Counted from the stretch's first letter, positions 26,817 through 36,545 are shown. The stretch is 64,000 nucleotides of DNA from Capnocytophaga sp. oral taxon 863 str. F0517 (GCF_000466425.1 NZ_KE992171.1:199639-263638), one strand, 5' to 3'. A program made the numbers and translations. Notes: generated by a model from the letters alone, not told the origin.

Positions 26817-27530
26817 ATGCAGGCGATAGGAAATTTGTATCTGATACCCAATTTGTTAGGAGAGACACAGGCAGATCAGGTCTTACCCCCACGGGTAAGA
26901 GAGGTGGTACTACAGTGCAAGCACTTCATTGTGGAGAATGCCAAGAATGCGCGGCACTTTATCAAGCAGCTTGCCCCAGAGCATCCACAAGCGGAGTTGG
27001 AGCTTTTTGTGCTGAACAAGCATACCTTGGAGGAGGACAAGCAGCAGTTTCTATCTCCCTGCCTTGCAGGCTATCCCATGGGGATTATCTCCGATGCAGG
27101 TTGTCCTGCCATTGCAGACCCAGGCAGTGATATCGTACGTATGGCTCACCAGAAGGGGATACGAGTTGTACCTTTGGTAGGGCCTTCCTCCCTATTGCTT
27201 GCCCTAATGGCCAGTGGGCTGAACGGGCAGTCCTTTGCCTTCAACGGCTACCTGCCTATAGATAAAACAGAGCGCAAGGCCGCCCTTAAGCGCTTGGAAA
27301 AGAGGGCTAAAGAGGAACGCCAGTCCCAACTCTTTATAGAGACTCCTTACCGTAATGAGGCTTTATTAGATGAGATGCTACAGCAGCTCTCCCCACAGAC
27401 CTCCCTATGTGTGGCCACCAATATCACCCTCTCCGAGGAGTCTATACATACTTATACCGTAGGGGAGTGGCGGCATAAGCGCAAAGGACTGCAATTGGAC
27501 AAACAACCGACGATTTTTATTTTGTTATAA
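26817..27530 (+). CDS. SAM-dependent methyltransferase, RsmI/tetrapyrrole methylase family
   Basis: The start is placed at 26817, two bases after the previous stop, giving 237 residues; the longer frame would overlap the DUF218 gene by 61 bp. Motifs are GNLYLIPNLLGE, the SAM pocket ISDAGCPAIADPGSDIV and VVPLVGPSSLLLALMASGLN, and the late FIETPYRNEALLDEML. RsmI 2'-O-methylates C1402 of 16S rRNA. This is the short Bacteroidetes branch, which often coexists with a canonical RsmI, so the exact target is not certain. Confidence 0.85.
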   Translation: MQAIGNLYLIPNLLGETQADQVLPPRVREVVLQCKHFIVENAKNARHFIKQLAPEHPQAELELFVLNKHTLEEDKQQFLSPCLAGYPMGIISDAGCPAIADPGSDIVRMAHQKGIRVVPLVGPSSLLLALMASGLNGQSFAFNGYLPIDKTERKAALKRLEKRAKEERQSQLFIETPYRNEALLDEMLQQLSPQTSLCVATNITLSEESIHTYTVGEWRHKRKGLQLDKQPTIFILL

Positions 27531-27566
27531 CTCAAAATTTAAAACTCAAAAATCAAAATTTTCAGC

Positions 27567-28784
27567 ATGCTTGAAAAGAAAAATTTAGACTATGAAAAGG
27601 TGGTGCTGGTAGGTGTAATTACCGCTACCCAAAATGAAGAAAAAGCCCACGAATATTTGGACGAACTGGAGTTTTTGACCTACACCGCAGGTGGAGAGGT
27701 GATCAAGCGCTTTACCCAACGCCTTGATACCCCCAACCCGAAGACCTTCATCGGAACGGGAAAAATGGAGGAGCTTACCCAGTTTGTCGAGGAAAATGAA
27801 ATAGGCACTGTTATCTTTGATGACGAACTGACCCCCGCTCAGCAGAATAATATAGAAAAAATTCTAAGAATCAAAATCTTGGATAGGACTACCCTTATCT
27901 TAGATATCTTTGCCCAGCGTGCCCAGACCAGCTATGCCCGTACTCAGGTGGAACTGGCACAGTATCAGTATCTGCTACCTCGCCTTACCGGGCTTTGGAC
28001 ACACTTGGAACGCCAGCGAGGGGGGATTGGGATGCGAGGCCCTGGAGAGACGGAGATAGAGACCGACCGCCGTATCGTGCGCGACCGCATCGCCTTGCTT
28101 AAGAAGAAGCTCGAAACCATAGACAGACAGATGGCCACTCAGCGTAGCAACCGTGGAGCTTTGGTACGGGTTGCCCTGATTGGATATACCAATGTGGGCA
28201 AATCGACCCTGATGAACCTTATTAGCAAAAGTGAGGTCTTTGCTGAAAATAAGCTCTTTGCGACCCTTGATACTACAGTGCGCAAGGTAGTCATTGGCAA
28301 CCTGCCTTTCTTGCTGAGTGATACGGTAGGTTTTATTCGTAAGCTCCCTACCCAGCTTATCGAATCGTTCAAGAGTACCTTGGACGAGGTCAGGGATGCC
28401 GACCTATTGCTGCATGTGGTGGATATATCTCACCCCAATTTTGAGGATCATATCGCTTCAGTGAACCAGATATTGGGCGAGATACAGAGCATCAACAAGC
28501 CTACCCTCATGGTCTTTAATAAGATAGATGCCTATACCCACCAAACTATAGCCGAAGATGACCTTATGACAGAGAAAACCTCTCGACACTTCACCTTAGA
28601 GGAGTGGAAACAGACTTGGATGAACCGTATGAATGGAGATGCCATCTTTATTTCAGCTGTTAATAAGGAAAATATACAAGAGTTTCGAGAAAAAGTATAT
28701 AAAAAAGTAAGGGAAATACACATTACGCGCTTCCCTTACAACAATTTTTTGTACCCAGAGGTAGAAATAGAGGAAGAATCCTAA
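27567..28784 (+). CDS. hflX: GTPase HflX
   Basis: This 405-residue ribosome-associated GTPase has the N-terminal HflX domain (FIGTGKMEELTQFVEE), a glycine-rich linker (QRGGIGMRGPGETEIETDRR) and the G domain with G1 GYTNVGKST, G3 DTVGFIRKLP and G4 NKID. HflX splits stalled or hibernating ribosomes, particularly under heat stress. The stop codon overlaps the 3' end of the convergent menB gene by 4 bp. Confidence 0.96.
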   Translation: MLEKKNLDYEKVVLVGVITATQNEEKAHEYLDELEFLTYTAGGEVIKRFTQRLDTPNPKTFIGTGKMEELTQFVEENEIGTVIFDDELTPAQQNNIEKILRIKILDRTTLILDIFAQRAQTSYARTQVELAQYQYLLPRLTGLWTHLERQRGGIGMRGPGETEIETDRRIVRDRIALLKKKLETIDRQMATQRSNRGALVRVALIGYTNVGKSTLMNLISKSEVFAENKLFATLDTTVRKVVIGNLPFLLSDTVGFIRKLPTQLIESFKSTLDEVRDADLLLHVVDISHPNFEDHIASVNQILGEIQSINKPTLMVFNKIDAYTHQTIAEDDLMTEKTSRHFTLEEWKQTWMNRMNGDAIFISAVNKENIQEFREKVYKKVREIHITRFPYNNFLYPEVEIEEES

Positions 28785-29626
28785 TTAGGAATCCACTTTT
28801 TCTCAAAATTAGGTTTTCGTTTTTCAAGGAAAGCATCACGCCCTTCCTTGGCTTCGTCGGTCATATAGGCCAAGCGAGTGGCCTCACCGGCAAAAATCTG
28901 TTGGCCTACCATGCCATCGTCGGTAAGGTTCATGGCGTATTTGGCCATTTTGATAGCGGTAGGGGACTTGCGTAGGATCTCTTGTGCCCACTCATAAGCG
29001 GTATATTCTAACTGTTCGTGGGGGATTACAGCATTGACCATCCCCATCTCGAAGGCCTCTTGGGCGGAGTAGTTACGCCCTAAGAAGAAGATCTCACGTG
29101 CCTTTTTCTGTCCGACCATTTTAGCTAAGTAAGCAGAGCCATAGCCGGCATCGAAGCTGGCTACATCGGTATCGGTTTGCTTGAAGATGGCATGTTCTCG
29201 GCTGGCCAAGGTCATATCGCAGACTACATGGAGGCTATGGCCACCCCCTACTGCCCAGCCAGGCACTACTGCAATAACCACCTTGGGCATAAAGCGGATC
29301 AGCCGTTGGGCTTCCAATATGTTCAGCCTATGGGCCCCATCGTCACCTACATAGCCCTGCTTGCCTCGTACGCGCTGGTCACCCCCACTACAGAATGACC
29401 ACACCCCATCCTTGGGCGAAGGGCCTTCGGCAGAGATGAGCACGCAACCGATGGAGGTGTCCTCGGTGGCATCTCTCAGGGCATCAATGAGTTCGGAGGT
29501 GGTACGTGGACGAAAAGCATTTCTTACTTCAGGACGGTTGAAGGCAATACGAGCCACCCCATTACATTTCTTATAGGTGATATCTTCGTATTGTTTGGCT
29601 ATTTGCCAAGGAATTTCAGTATTCAT
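28781..29626 (-). CDS. menB: 1,4-dihydroxy-2-naphthoyl-CoA synthase
   Basis: This 281-residue crotonase-fold enzyme closes the naphthoquinone ring in menaquinone synthesis. Typical features are AFNRPEVRNAFRPRT near the N-terminus, the oxyanion-hole region CSGGDQRVRGKQGY, VPGWAVGGGHSLHVVCDMTL, and FDAGYGSAYLAKMVGQKKA with the conserved aspartate. The length matches MenB. Its ATG overlaps the stop of the S41 peptidase gene (1 bp), so the two are coupled, and it lies apart from other men genes in this window. Confidence 0.95.
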   Translation of the reverse strand: MNTEIPWQIAKQYEDITYKKCNGVARIAFNRPEVRNAFRPRTTSELIDALRDATEDTSIGCVLISAEGPSPKDGVWSFCSGGDQRVRGKQGYVGDDGAHRLNILEAQRLIRFMPKVVIAVVPGWAVGGGHSLHVVCDMTLASREHAIFKQTDTDVASFDAGYGSAYLAKMVGQKKAREIFFLGRNYSAQEAFEMGMVNAVIPHEQLEYTAYEWAQEILRKSPTAIKMAKYAMNLTDDGMVGQQIFAGEATRLAYMTDEAKEGRDAFLEKRKPNFEKKWIPN

Positions 29627-31071
29627 TATTCAGTAGGATTATCTATATACATACGATTAAGGGTAGGAGATAGGCTTCGGCAGTGGTCGAACTCGTCCAT
29701 CGAAAGCCTATAGGCCGCTCTGCGGAAGCGCCCCCTTAGGGAGGCCTCCTGTTGGGGCATGCTGGTAATCAGTTCCATGGCCTTAGCCAAGAGTGGTTCA
29801 TTTTCATCGCCCAAGGTACCTAAGTTTTCAGCTTTTTCTACTATATGGAAATCGGGCACCAAGCCTGATTCGTAAGCTCCGAAGCCACTGGCATTTTCCG
29901 AGCGGAGTACAATGGGCTGCATCGCCCACTTACTACCGGGGGTCTTGTCCTTCAGGGTGACAGAGGCCAAGTTCTTCCCCACGGTCTTATCCCCAATTTG
30001 GACTACTTGCAGGTAAGGCTTGAGCCCATTGATGATCAGCTCCGAAGCTGATGCAGTATGCTTGGAGGTGATTATATATACTTTGGGAAGGTCAAGGCTG
30101 TGGATAGGAGTACCTGAGATGTTGTTCTCGAAGTTATAGGCTCGTTTCCAGTAATTGAGCATCTTGGGGTTGGAGGTCTGTTTGACAAACACCTCATTGG
30201 TATTAGTACCCCTGATCATACTGGCCAAGTAGATGGCCGTCTGTACGCTACCTCCACTGTTGTAGCGCAAGTCCAATACCAAGTCGCTTACCCCATCGGC
30301 CTTGAACTGGGAGAAAACTTCGTTTAGCTCCTTGTCATATTTGCTTACAAAGGAGTTATACACTAAGTAACCTATCTTCTTCCCATTGCGTTGGAGGGTC
30401 TTATGCAGTAAGATAGGATCTTCCTGAAGCGGAAGCTGGGATAAGGTTTTGCTCAGGGTGGGGACAAGTTGTCCGTTTGCAATTTGGCAGAAACCGAAGG
30501 TTAGCGAGGGATTTTGGTTGATGAGCAGTCGCTGATAGTTGGTAGGGCTAAGTTTCTCTCCATCTACCGATAGGAAGAAATCGCCGCGCTTGACTCCCTG
30601 CTTATAGGCATCAGAGTTGGGCAGCACATAGCGTACAAAACCTACAATATCACCAGCTCCTGTTCGGGCTAAGGCATAGTCCATACCAGTGGATAGGGAG
30701 ATGCCTTGGAAGTTATTCTCCAGCTCATCTATATCCCTTACGATAAAGCTAAAGCGGTCATCGGAGTGTCGCAGGTAGTGGAAGAGGCCTTCGGGCGAGT
30801 TGAATTTTCTAAGGAAGTGGACATATTTCTCACTGGTGGCGTTGGTATAAGTCAGACTACGTTCGAAGCGCGTGTCCGAGAGGTCACCTACTTGTTCTTG
30901 CCAAAGGTAATATTGGTTAAGTCCCTTCCAGATAAAGTCCTTTACTCGGAAGAAAGCATCTTGGGCTTCTGCTTTTTGAGTGGCCTTATCCAGCAGCTCA
31001 TTTTGTGGCTCTTTGCTGCATGCTCCGAGAAAGACTATCAGTGCTAAGAGGAAGGAAATTCGTCGTTTCAT
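29626..31071 (-). CDS. S41 family C-terminal-processing-like peptidase, lipoprotein
   Basis: This 481-residue protein has a lipoprotein signal with lipobox FLGACSKE. A PDZ-like region (about 115-190, with ISLSTGMDYALAR and RGDFFLSVDG) precedes the S41 protease core. The core shows LVLDLRYNSGGSV, the nucleophile serine in ITSKHTASASELIING and the paired lysine in IGDKTVGKNLAS. S41 enzymes cleave C-terminal regions of envelope proteins, and the lipoprotein placement suggests periplasmic or surface action. A -7 element lies 31 bp upstream. Confidence 0.9.
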   Translation of the reverse strand: MKRRISFLLALIVFLGACSKEPQNELLDKATQKAEAQDAFFRVKDFIWKGLNQYYLWQEQVGDLSDTRFERSLTYTNATSEKYVHFLRKFNSPEGLFHYLRHSDDRFSFIVRDIDELENNFQGISLSTGMDYALARTGAGDIVGFVRYVLPNSDAYKQGVKRGDFFLSVDGEKLSPTNYQRLLINQNPSLTFGFCQIANGQLVPTLSKTLSQLPLQEDPILLHKTLQRNGKKIGYLVYNSFVSKYDKELNEVFSQFKADGVSDLVLDLRYNSGGSVQTAIYLASMIRGTNTNEVFVKQTSNPKMLNYWKRAYNFENNISGTPIHSLDLPKVYIITSKHTASASELIINGLKPYLQVVQIGDKTVGKNLASVTLKDKTPGSKWAMQPIVLRSENASGFGAYESGLVPDFHIVEKAENLGTLGDENEPLLAKAMELITSMPQQEASLRGRFRRAAYRLSMDEFDHCRSLSPTLNRMYIDNPTE

Positions 31072-31102
31072 AGCGTTATTATTTTTTAGTCATAGTGAGC
31101 TG

Positions 31103-31110
31103 CAAAGGTA
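31103..31110 (-). promoter_or_regulatory. Promoter -7 element (TACCTTTG) for the S41 peptidase-menB unit
   Basis: The minus strand reads TACCTTTG, matching TAnnTTTG, 31 bp upstream of the peptidase ATG. Confidence 0.55.
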
Positions 31111-31173
31111 CGAAATTTTAGTGAAAAAAGAAAATAAAATAAGGTTACAGACTAAAAAAATAAAGGAGAAAGA

Positions 31174-31204
31174 TTGACATTTACTTATTAAATTCGTATC
31201 TTTG
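31174..31204 (+). promoter_or_regulatory. Complete promoter (TTG, 20 bp, TATCTTTG) for the Smr gene
   Basis: TTG at 31174-31176 and TATCTTTG at 31197-31204 are 20 bp apart, with the ATG 19 bp downstream. Confidence 0.78.
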
Positions 31205-31223
31205 CACATCAAAAAAAAGAATT

Positions 31224-31760
31224 ATGTTTTCAGTAGGGGACAGCGTAGAAGTGATAGACGAACTTATCTCAGGGGTGGTAACCAAAATCACCCCTAAGGG
31301 CGTGTGTATCGAGACTACAGAAGGGATTTTCCTTACTTTCGCCCCCCAAGAGTTGGTAAAAGTAGACTCATCAGCCCTTATTCCCTATCACAAGATGCTA
31401 TATGCGGAGCCTAAGGAGGAAAAAAAGCAGAAAAAAGCAGCTCCTATAGGAAAAAAAACAAAGAAAAGGGGGCAATCCCATATGGAAATAGACTTACATA
31501 TAGAAAAATTGGTCTCCCATACCCGTGGGATGACCAATTTCGATATGCTCAATAGGCAATTGGAAGAGGCGGAGCACTGTTTGGAGTATGGAATAGAGAA
31601 AGGAGTCTATAGTATCGTCTTCATACATGGTATAGGGGAGGGGGTGCTCAAGATGGAATTGGGCTCTCTCTTCTCTCGTTACAACCTTAGCTATCAGGAT
31701 GCCGACTATATGCGTTATGGCATGGGAGCTACCGAAGTGTTTTTACAAGATATATTTTAA
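31224..31760 (+). CDS. Smr domain protein with N-terminal SH3/KOW-like segment
   Basis: This 178-residue protein starts with a small beta-rich domain (VGDSVEVIDELISGVVTKI), passes through a lysine-rich linker (residues about 60-85), and ends in a Smr domain. The Smr domain has the DLHIEKL motif and FIHGIGEGVLKMEL. Smr domains bind or nick branched or structured nucleic acids, and the HGxG motif is the functional core. It lies 11 bp ahead of the aminopeptidase gene and is probably cotranscribed. Confidence 0.85.
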   Translation: MFSVGDSVEVIDELISGVVTKITPKGVCIETTEGIFLTFAPQELVKVDSSALIPYHKMLYAEPKEEKKQKKAAPIGKKTKKRGQSHMEIDLHIEKLVSHTRGMTNFDMLNRQLEEAEHCLEYGIEKGVYSIVFIHGIGEGVLKMELGSLFSRYNLSYQDADYMRYGMGATEVFLQDIF

Positions 31761-31771
31761 AACCAAAGATA

Positions 31772-33538
31772 ATGACAACAAAAGAAAAACTATCATTGCT
31801 ACGACAAGAGATGAAAGCCAATGGCTTAGATGCTTTTGTAGTTTTCAATGCAGATCCTCACATGAGTGAGTATTTCACCCTTTATTGGGAGGAAAGAAAG
31901 TGGATTTCCAGCTTTAATAGCTCCGCAGGCTATATATTCATCACTTGTGACAAGGCGGTATTATGGACAGATGGTCGCTACTTGGTACAGGCCAAGCAAG
32001 AACTCACCGGTACCGGAGTAGATTTCTTTATAGAAGGTACCCCAGGGGCACCTCTTAGCCAACAATGGCTCTTGGACGAACTCCCCCAAGGGGCAAAAGT
32101 AGGTTGCAATGGCCTATGTACTCCTCATAATACTTGGAACCTACTTACCGATACACTCAAGAGAAAGGATATAACCTTAGTCGATAAGCCTTTGATTGAA
32201 AAAATATGGAAAGACCGACCCAAGGATGCACGTAAACCGATCTATGTACGTCCTGAAAAATATACTGGACGTTCCACTTCGGACAAGCTCGCTACCCTTA
32301 GAGGAATCATGGCGGAGAAAGGGGTAACTCACTTCCTTGTAACCGCCCTTGATGACATTGCTTGGGTAACCAACCTCCGTGGTAATGATGTGGACTTCAA
32401 CCCTGTTTTCTTAGCCTACCTTTGTATTACTCCTGAAAAAGCAACCCTTTTTGTAGATACTCCACAGTGCGATGAGGCAGTAAAGACCTACCTCAAAGAA
32501 CAGCATATCGAGCTAAAAGATTATAAGGATTATTTCCAAGAATTGGCCAAGCTCCAAGGGGAAACTATCCTCCTTGCTCCTGATGCCAACCAAACGATCT
32601 ACAATACAGTCGGCCAGCACAATACCCTTCAGATAGCCCCTTCACCGGTACAGCTACTCAAGGCGGTAAAGAATGAAACCGAGATAGAAGGCTTCCGCAA
32701 GGCCATGGTCAAGGACGGAGTAGCCTTAGTTAATTTCTTCTATTGGCTCGAGAACAACATTGGCAAGACCCCACTTACCGAACACTCCTTGGGCGATATT
32801 ATGGATAAGTTCCGTGCCGAACAAGGATTCTTGGCCAATAGTTTTGGTAAGATCATAGGCTACGAAGGCAATGGTGCCATTGTGCATTACCACGCGGCTA
32901 CCAATCCAGAGGTGCCCATGCATGCCATGGGAACGGTACTGATAGACTCCGGTGCTCACTATATAGAAGGTACAACCGATATTACCCGTGTGATTCCTCT
33001 TGGGGATTTCTCGGAAGACTTCAAGCGGGATTATACCCTTGTGATGAAGGCGATGATTACCCTAAGTACCACTATCTTCCCTGCGGGTACCCGTGGTGTA
33101 CAGCTTGATGCTATTACCCGTGCAATCCTTTGGAAAAACGGACGTGACTACGGTCATGGGACAGGCCATGGAGTAGGAAGCTACCTATGCGTACACGAAG
33201 GGCCACAGAGCATCCGTAAGGAGATGAGAGATGTGCCCATGCTCGAGCATATGGTCTGCTCCAACGAGCCAGGAATCTACTGCGAAGGTCGTTATGGTAT
33301 TCGTATAGAAAACCTCGTAGCGGTACAGAAACACAGCTCCAATGAGTTCGGTGATTTCTACCACTTGGAGACCCTTACCCTTTGCCCCTTGGATACCCGT
33401 GCGGTTATCGTGGAGATGCTCACCGAGGAAGAACGCCAATGGCTCAATAACTACAACCAATGGGTAGAGAAAACCCTTAGCCCCTTGGTAGGAGAGGAGC
33501 AACAGGCTTGGCTTAAGGAAAGATGTAAGGCTATATAA
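31772..33538 (+). CDS. Aminopeptidase P family metallopeptidase (Xaa-Pro aminopeptidase)
   Basis: This 588-residue enzyme has the three-domain eukaryote-like aminopeptidase P layout: two creatinase-like N-terminal domains and a C-terminal pita-bread domain. Metal ligands are visible as the aspartate in LIDSGAHYIEGTTDITR, the histidine in GHGTGHGVGSYLCVHEGPQS, and the glutamates in NEPGIYCEGRYGIRIEN. It removes N-terminal residues ahead of proline and functionally complements the prolyl oligopeptidases encoded at 12-17 kb. It is convergent with the SprT-like gene (9-bp gap). Confidence 0.95.
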   Translation: MTTKEKLSLLRQEMKANGLDAFVVFNADPHMSEYFTLYWEERKWISSFNSSAGYIFITCDKAVLWTDGRYLVQAKQELTGTGVDFFIEGTPGAPLSQQWLLDELPQGAKVGCNGLCTPHNTWNLLTDTLKRKDITLVDKPLIEKIWKDRPKDARKPIYVRPEKYTGRSTSDKLATLRGIMAEKGVTHFLVTALDDIAWVTNLRGNDVDFNPVFLAYLCITPEKATLFVDTPQCDEAVKTYLKEQHIELKDYKDYFQELAKLQGETILLAPDANQTIYNTVGQHNTLQIAPSPVQLLKAVKNETEIEGFRKAMVKDGVALVNFFYWLENNIGKTPLTEHSLGDIMDKFRAEQGFLANSFGKIIGYEGNGAIVHYHAATNPEVPMHAMGTVLIDSGAHYIEGTTDITRVIPLGDFSEDFKRDYTLVMKAMITLSTTIFPAGTRGVQLDAITRAILWKNGRDYGHGTGHGVGSYLCVHEGPQSIRKEMRDVPMLEHMVCSNEPGIYCEGRYGIRIENLVAVQKHSSNEFGDFYHLETLTLCPLDTRAVIVEMLTEEERQWLNNYNQWVEKTLSPLVGEEQQAWLKERCKAI

Positions 33539-33547
33539 GCCAGCGGA

Positions 33548-34153
33548 TTAGGAAGAAGAAACCAACTCCACCAAGGCATGTGGCTGAATGACAAACCGCT
33601 TGCCGGTGGAGACTTCCAGGCACTCATAACGCTTGATTTTCTTAGCCCCTTTTTGAAATATCCGTCCGTCATCGGTGCGGAAAAGACTACTGGTGGGGAG
33701 CTCGAATACATAGTATTTGGTACGCTCCTCATTGTCATATTGTCGCATAGCCAGCGTTAGGTGTACATCGGTATCACTACTGGCGGAAGGGTTCTGAAAG
33801 TGAATGATAAGATAAGAGAGCAGTTCAGCGGGGAAGATCTCTGGCCGCAAAAAAGGCTTCATCAGGGCTTGGTAGGTGGTTTTCCATTCATTGCCGTGAG
33901 GCTTTATCTGCTTGCCATATTTTTCGATAGCTACCAAGTGGGCGATTTCATGGATGAGGGTCATCAGAAAGCGGTACTTGTTCAGGCTGGCATTAACGGT
34001 AATTTTATGCTGACCATTGGGCAAGCGCTGGTAATCCCCATGCCTACTCTGTCGCTCTTGGACGATCTTCAGGTAGATGCCTAAGTTCTTAATCAGCTCA
34101 AAACAAGGTACTACCGACTCAGAGGGTAAGTATTTGTATAAAATTTCTTCCAT
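33548..34153 (-). CDS. SprT-like zinc metalloprotease-domain protein
   Basis: This 201-residue protein has the SprT-like HExxH motif in LIHEIAHLVAIEKYG, followed by PHGNEWKTTYQALM, where the later histidine is the likely third zinc ligand. A C-terminal segment (KRYECLEVSTGKRFVIQ) corresponds to the position of a zinc ribbon in related proteins but lacks its cysteine pairs. SprT-like proteins include the Spartan DNA-protein crosslink proteases; the bacterial function is unclear. Confidence 0.85.
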   Translation of the reverse strand: MEEILYKYLPSESVVPCFELIKNLGIYLKIVQERQSRHGDYQRLPNGQHKITVNASLNKYRFLMTLIHEIAHLVAIEKYGKQIKPHGNEWKTTYQALMKPFLRPEIFPAELLSYLIIHFQNPSASSDTDVHLTLAMRQYDNEERTKYYVFELPTSSLFRTDDGRIFQKGAKKIKRYECLEVSTGKRFVIQPHALVELVSSS

Positions 34154-34161
34154 AATGAGTG

Positions 34162-34190
34162 CAAAAATAAGAAAAAAAATAGTAATACAA
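34162..34190 (-). promoter_or_regulatory. Promoter (TTG, 18 bp, TATTTTTG) for the SprT-like gene
   Basis: On the minus strand TTG (34188-34190) and TATTTTTG (34162-34169) are 18 bp apart. The -7 element ends only 8 bp before the ATG, so the transcript would have almost no leader. Confidence 0.5.
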
Positions 34191-34198
34191 GTAAAACA

Positions 34199-35128
34199 AT
34201 GGAGAAAATCATAAGAGAATTTGCCCTATTGCGATATATTCGCAATTGTAACCGAAAGGGAGAATTTCCTAAATTCCAAGAAATAGCTAAAGAAATGTCC
34301 CCATATGTCAAGGAAAGAGAAGATAATAAGGAACGTAAATATCGCTATGATAAGCAGTTATTTCGCCGAGATAGGGAAGCACTTGAGGAAAAGGGTTGTA
34401 AGATAGAGCGCAATAAGGAAAACGGCTATTCCTTTAATGAAGAGGGGAGTGAGCTTATAGATAACTTTTTGACCGCTTATATACTGCTGACTGCTCAGAA
34501 TAAAAAAAGTCTGCTTCCTTCATATGCCATCCCAGAGTCTCGAAAGAATACCGGATCAGAACATCTATCTGACTGTATACGTGCCATAGAGACCAGCCAT
34601 GAGTTACAACTTACCTACTATGACTATCGTGATGAGCAAACCAAGATCTATACCGTGCAGCCCTACCGGCTTAAGCATAAGGATTATAAATGGTATCTCT
34701 TAGCAGTAGATGTAGCCCACCCTGAAATACCTTTTAAGTCCTTTGCCTTGGAGCGTATCAGAAGTATAGAGGAGGGGGAGTTCTTTTCTCCTAACAAGCA
34801 ATTAGATTTTGTAACCCCCTATCGTGATGCTTTTGGCATGTTCACCGATGAACAGGCTGAGCGGCTTGTCTTGGAGTTTGACCATCGTGATGGCAACTAC
34901 CTGATGGCCTCGCCCATACACCTCTCTCAGAGGGTAGTGAGCAAAACCAATACACGAATTACCTTTGAGCTCTATATCAGACCCACCCTTGACCTTATCA
35001 TGGAACTGATGAAGCGCAGTTGGTCGCTGACCATCATAGAACCTCAGCACCTAAGAGAGAAGTTTCTTAATTACTGGGGAGAGGCGATAAAGAGGAATAA
35101 AAAAGTGAAGAGTATTAAGACACAATAA
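34199..35128 (+). CDS. WYL domain transcriptional regulator
   Basis: This 309-residue protein has an N-terminal helical DNA-binding region (about 1-85, charged, with YRYDKQLFRRDREALEEKG resembling the recognition part of a winged helix). A WYL domain follows (about 120-190, with TVQPYRLKHKDYKWYLLAVD), then a C-terminal WCX-like extension (about 215-300). WYL regulators sense nucleic-acid ligands and often control defence or DNA-damage genes. It ends 61 bp from the convergent, unusual gene pair at 35190-38032, which it may regulate; that is inference. Confidence 0.88.
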   Translation: MEKIIREFALLRYIRNCNRKGEFPKFQEIAKEMSPYVKEREDNKERKYRYDKQLFRRDREALEEKGCKIERNKENGYSFNEEGSELIDNFLTAYILLTAQNKKSLLPSYAIPESRKNTGSEHLSDCIRAIETSHELQLTYYDYRDEQTKIYTVQPYRLKHKDYKWYLLAVDVAHPEIPFKSFALERIRSIEEGEFFSPNKQLDFVTPYRDAFGMFTDEQAERLVLEFDHRDGNYLMASPIHLSQRVVSKTNTRITFELYIRPTLDLIMELMKRSWSLTIIEPQHLREKFLNYWGEAIKRNKKVKSIKTQ

Positions 35129-35130
35129 AT

Positions 35131-35162
35131 TACGCCTCTACTGTGGAGACAATAGAGGCGTA
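35131..35162. terminator. Bidirectional terminator between the WYL regulator and the 35190 gene
   Basis: A 10-bp perfect inverted repeat (TACGCCTCTA at 35131-35140 and TAGAGGCGTA at 35153-35162) sits between the two convergent genes. Confidence 0.75.
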
Positions 35163-35189
35163 TAAATTTACAAATGAAAAAAGATTGAA

Positions 35190-36518
35190 TTAAACTTTAT
35201 TACGTTTGTAGTTATTATGGGTATTTTGCATTAGTTGCAATTCCATTTTACCTATAATATACTCAAATTCTCTTTTAAGTTCTGTTTTGTCAATACTATT
35301 TCTAAATTCCACATCATCAGAAAGAATAGTTCCTTTTTTTGCTAATTTTTTATTATTGCGTTTCTTTATTTTCTCATTTAAAGCCTTAGTTATTTTTACT
35401 AATTGACCAAAATCTTCTCCTTTCAATTCTCTAAGAATAGAATCCATAGATTTTTTATGATCAATGTCTATTTCCGAGATTTCATTAACTTCAAAAGGAA
35501 CATAGGTGTCATTTTTTGAGTCTTTAGAAAAAATAGTTTCTTCATTAATAAATACATGACCATCCTCTGATATACTTAACTTTTTTAGGTTTTTAATAAT
35601 ATCGTGGCGATCTTTATCATAGAAGAATTGAATGTTATCAATCTGTTTATTAATGATGTCTTTAAAGTATTTTTTATCTCCTATTTTATTAAAGTACTGT
35701 CCGATAAACCGAATAGGGAAGTAGAAATCACTTTTTTGATTAAATCGATTTTGGCTTGTTAATCTATTAAAGAATTTTTCACGTATTTCCTCAGATGTAT
35801 AACTATCTTTGGGAATAAATAAAAGTTCTTCAATCTTGTACTCTTCAGATATTTCTGTTTCATCTTCAATATCAGGGTCGCTTATAGTGTCAAAGTCATC
35901 ATAAATAGCCTGCTCTATGAAATCAAGATATTTTCTGAATCCAGAGGTATATTGAGTAATAGATGATAGATCTTTAAAAGTGGATAATAGATATTTAGCC
36001 CCTTCCTCTTTCAAATAGTGTAATAGTTGAATATTATGCAATCTATAGATATCCTCAACAATAGAATATAGTTCAATCCCTAATAATTTATAGATATTTT
36101 TAACATAATTGACATAATCATTAACTTTGCTGATGTTTTTATCTAAATATGAAATATATTCTTTTTCTTTAAAGATTTTTATATCAGTTAGTTTTGTTTC
36201 CTTCTGTTCTATTTCGTAATAATTTAAGAAACTAAAATATAGCTTTATCGCTGATTTATAGGTATGGGTTCCAGTATAAAGATTTCCATTAATAGGGATA
36301 GCATGTAGAGGCTTTAAACCGCTATCCTTATCATCAGTTGTATAGGTAAATAGTTTAATGATTTCTTCAGTTTTTCCTTTTTTAAAGTAATCATAAAGAT
36401 TATATACATCATTTACCTTTTTACAATTGGTAATACGGCTATCAATAGTATTGTCCTTATAAAGGCAAACTTTCTTTAACCATTCTTTGAACTCTCGTTC
36501 TTTTTCTAGAGTATTCAT
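35190..36518 (-). CDS. Unknown AT-rich gene; restriction-associated-type N-terminus and a C-terminal domain shared with its neighbour
   Basis: This 442-residue protein has no named function that I can assign. Residues 1-100 (with SRITNCKKVNDVYNLYDYF and GNLYTGTHTYKSAIKLY) resemble, from memory, a small helical domain found at the front of HNH-type restriction proteins. The region EKFFNRLTSQNRFNQK followed by FPIRFIGQYF recalls the same families, but no nuclease motif is visible. Residues 287-442 align without large gaps to residues 316-451 of the upstream neighbour: both have NI-(Q/T)-(F/Y)F, VxINE, QLxxxTxAL and a final KxExQL. Base composition is clearly more AT-rich than the surroundings, suggesting transfer. 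Confidence 0.6.
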   Translation of the reverse strand: MNTLEKEREFKEWLKKVCLYKDNTIDSRITNCKKVNDVYNLYDYFKKGKTEEIIKLFTYTTDDKDSGLKPLHAIPINGNLYTGTHTYKSAIKLYFSFLNYYEIEQKETKLTDIKIFKEKEYISYLDKNISKVNDYVNYVKNIYKLLGIELYSIVEDIYRLHNIQLLHYLKEEGAKYLLSTFKDLSSITQYTSGFRKYLDFIEQAIYDDFDTISDPDIEDETEISEEYKIEELLFIPKDSYTSEEIREKFFNRLTSQNRFNQKSDFYFPIRFIGQYFNKIGDKKYFKDIINKQIDNIQFFYDKDRHDIIKNLKKLSISEDGHVFINEETIFSKDSKNDTYVPFEVNEISEIDIDHKKSMDSILRELKGEDFGQLVKITKALNEKIKKRNNKKLAKKGTILSDDVEFRNSIDKTELKREFEYIIGKMELQLMQNTHNNYKRNKV

Positions 36519-36545
36519 AAGCTATAATTTTAAATTATCAGATTA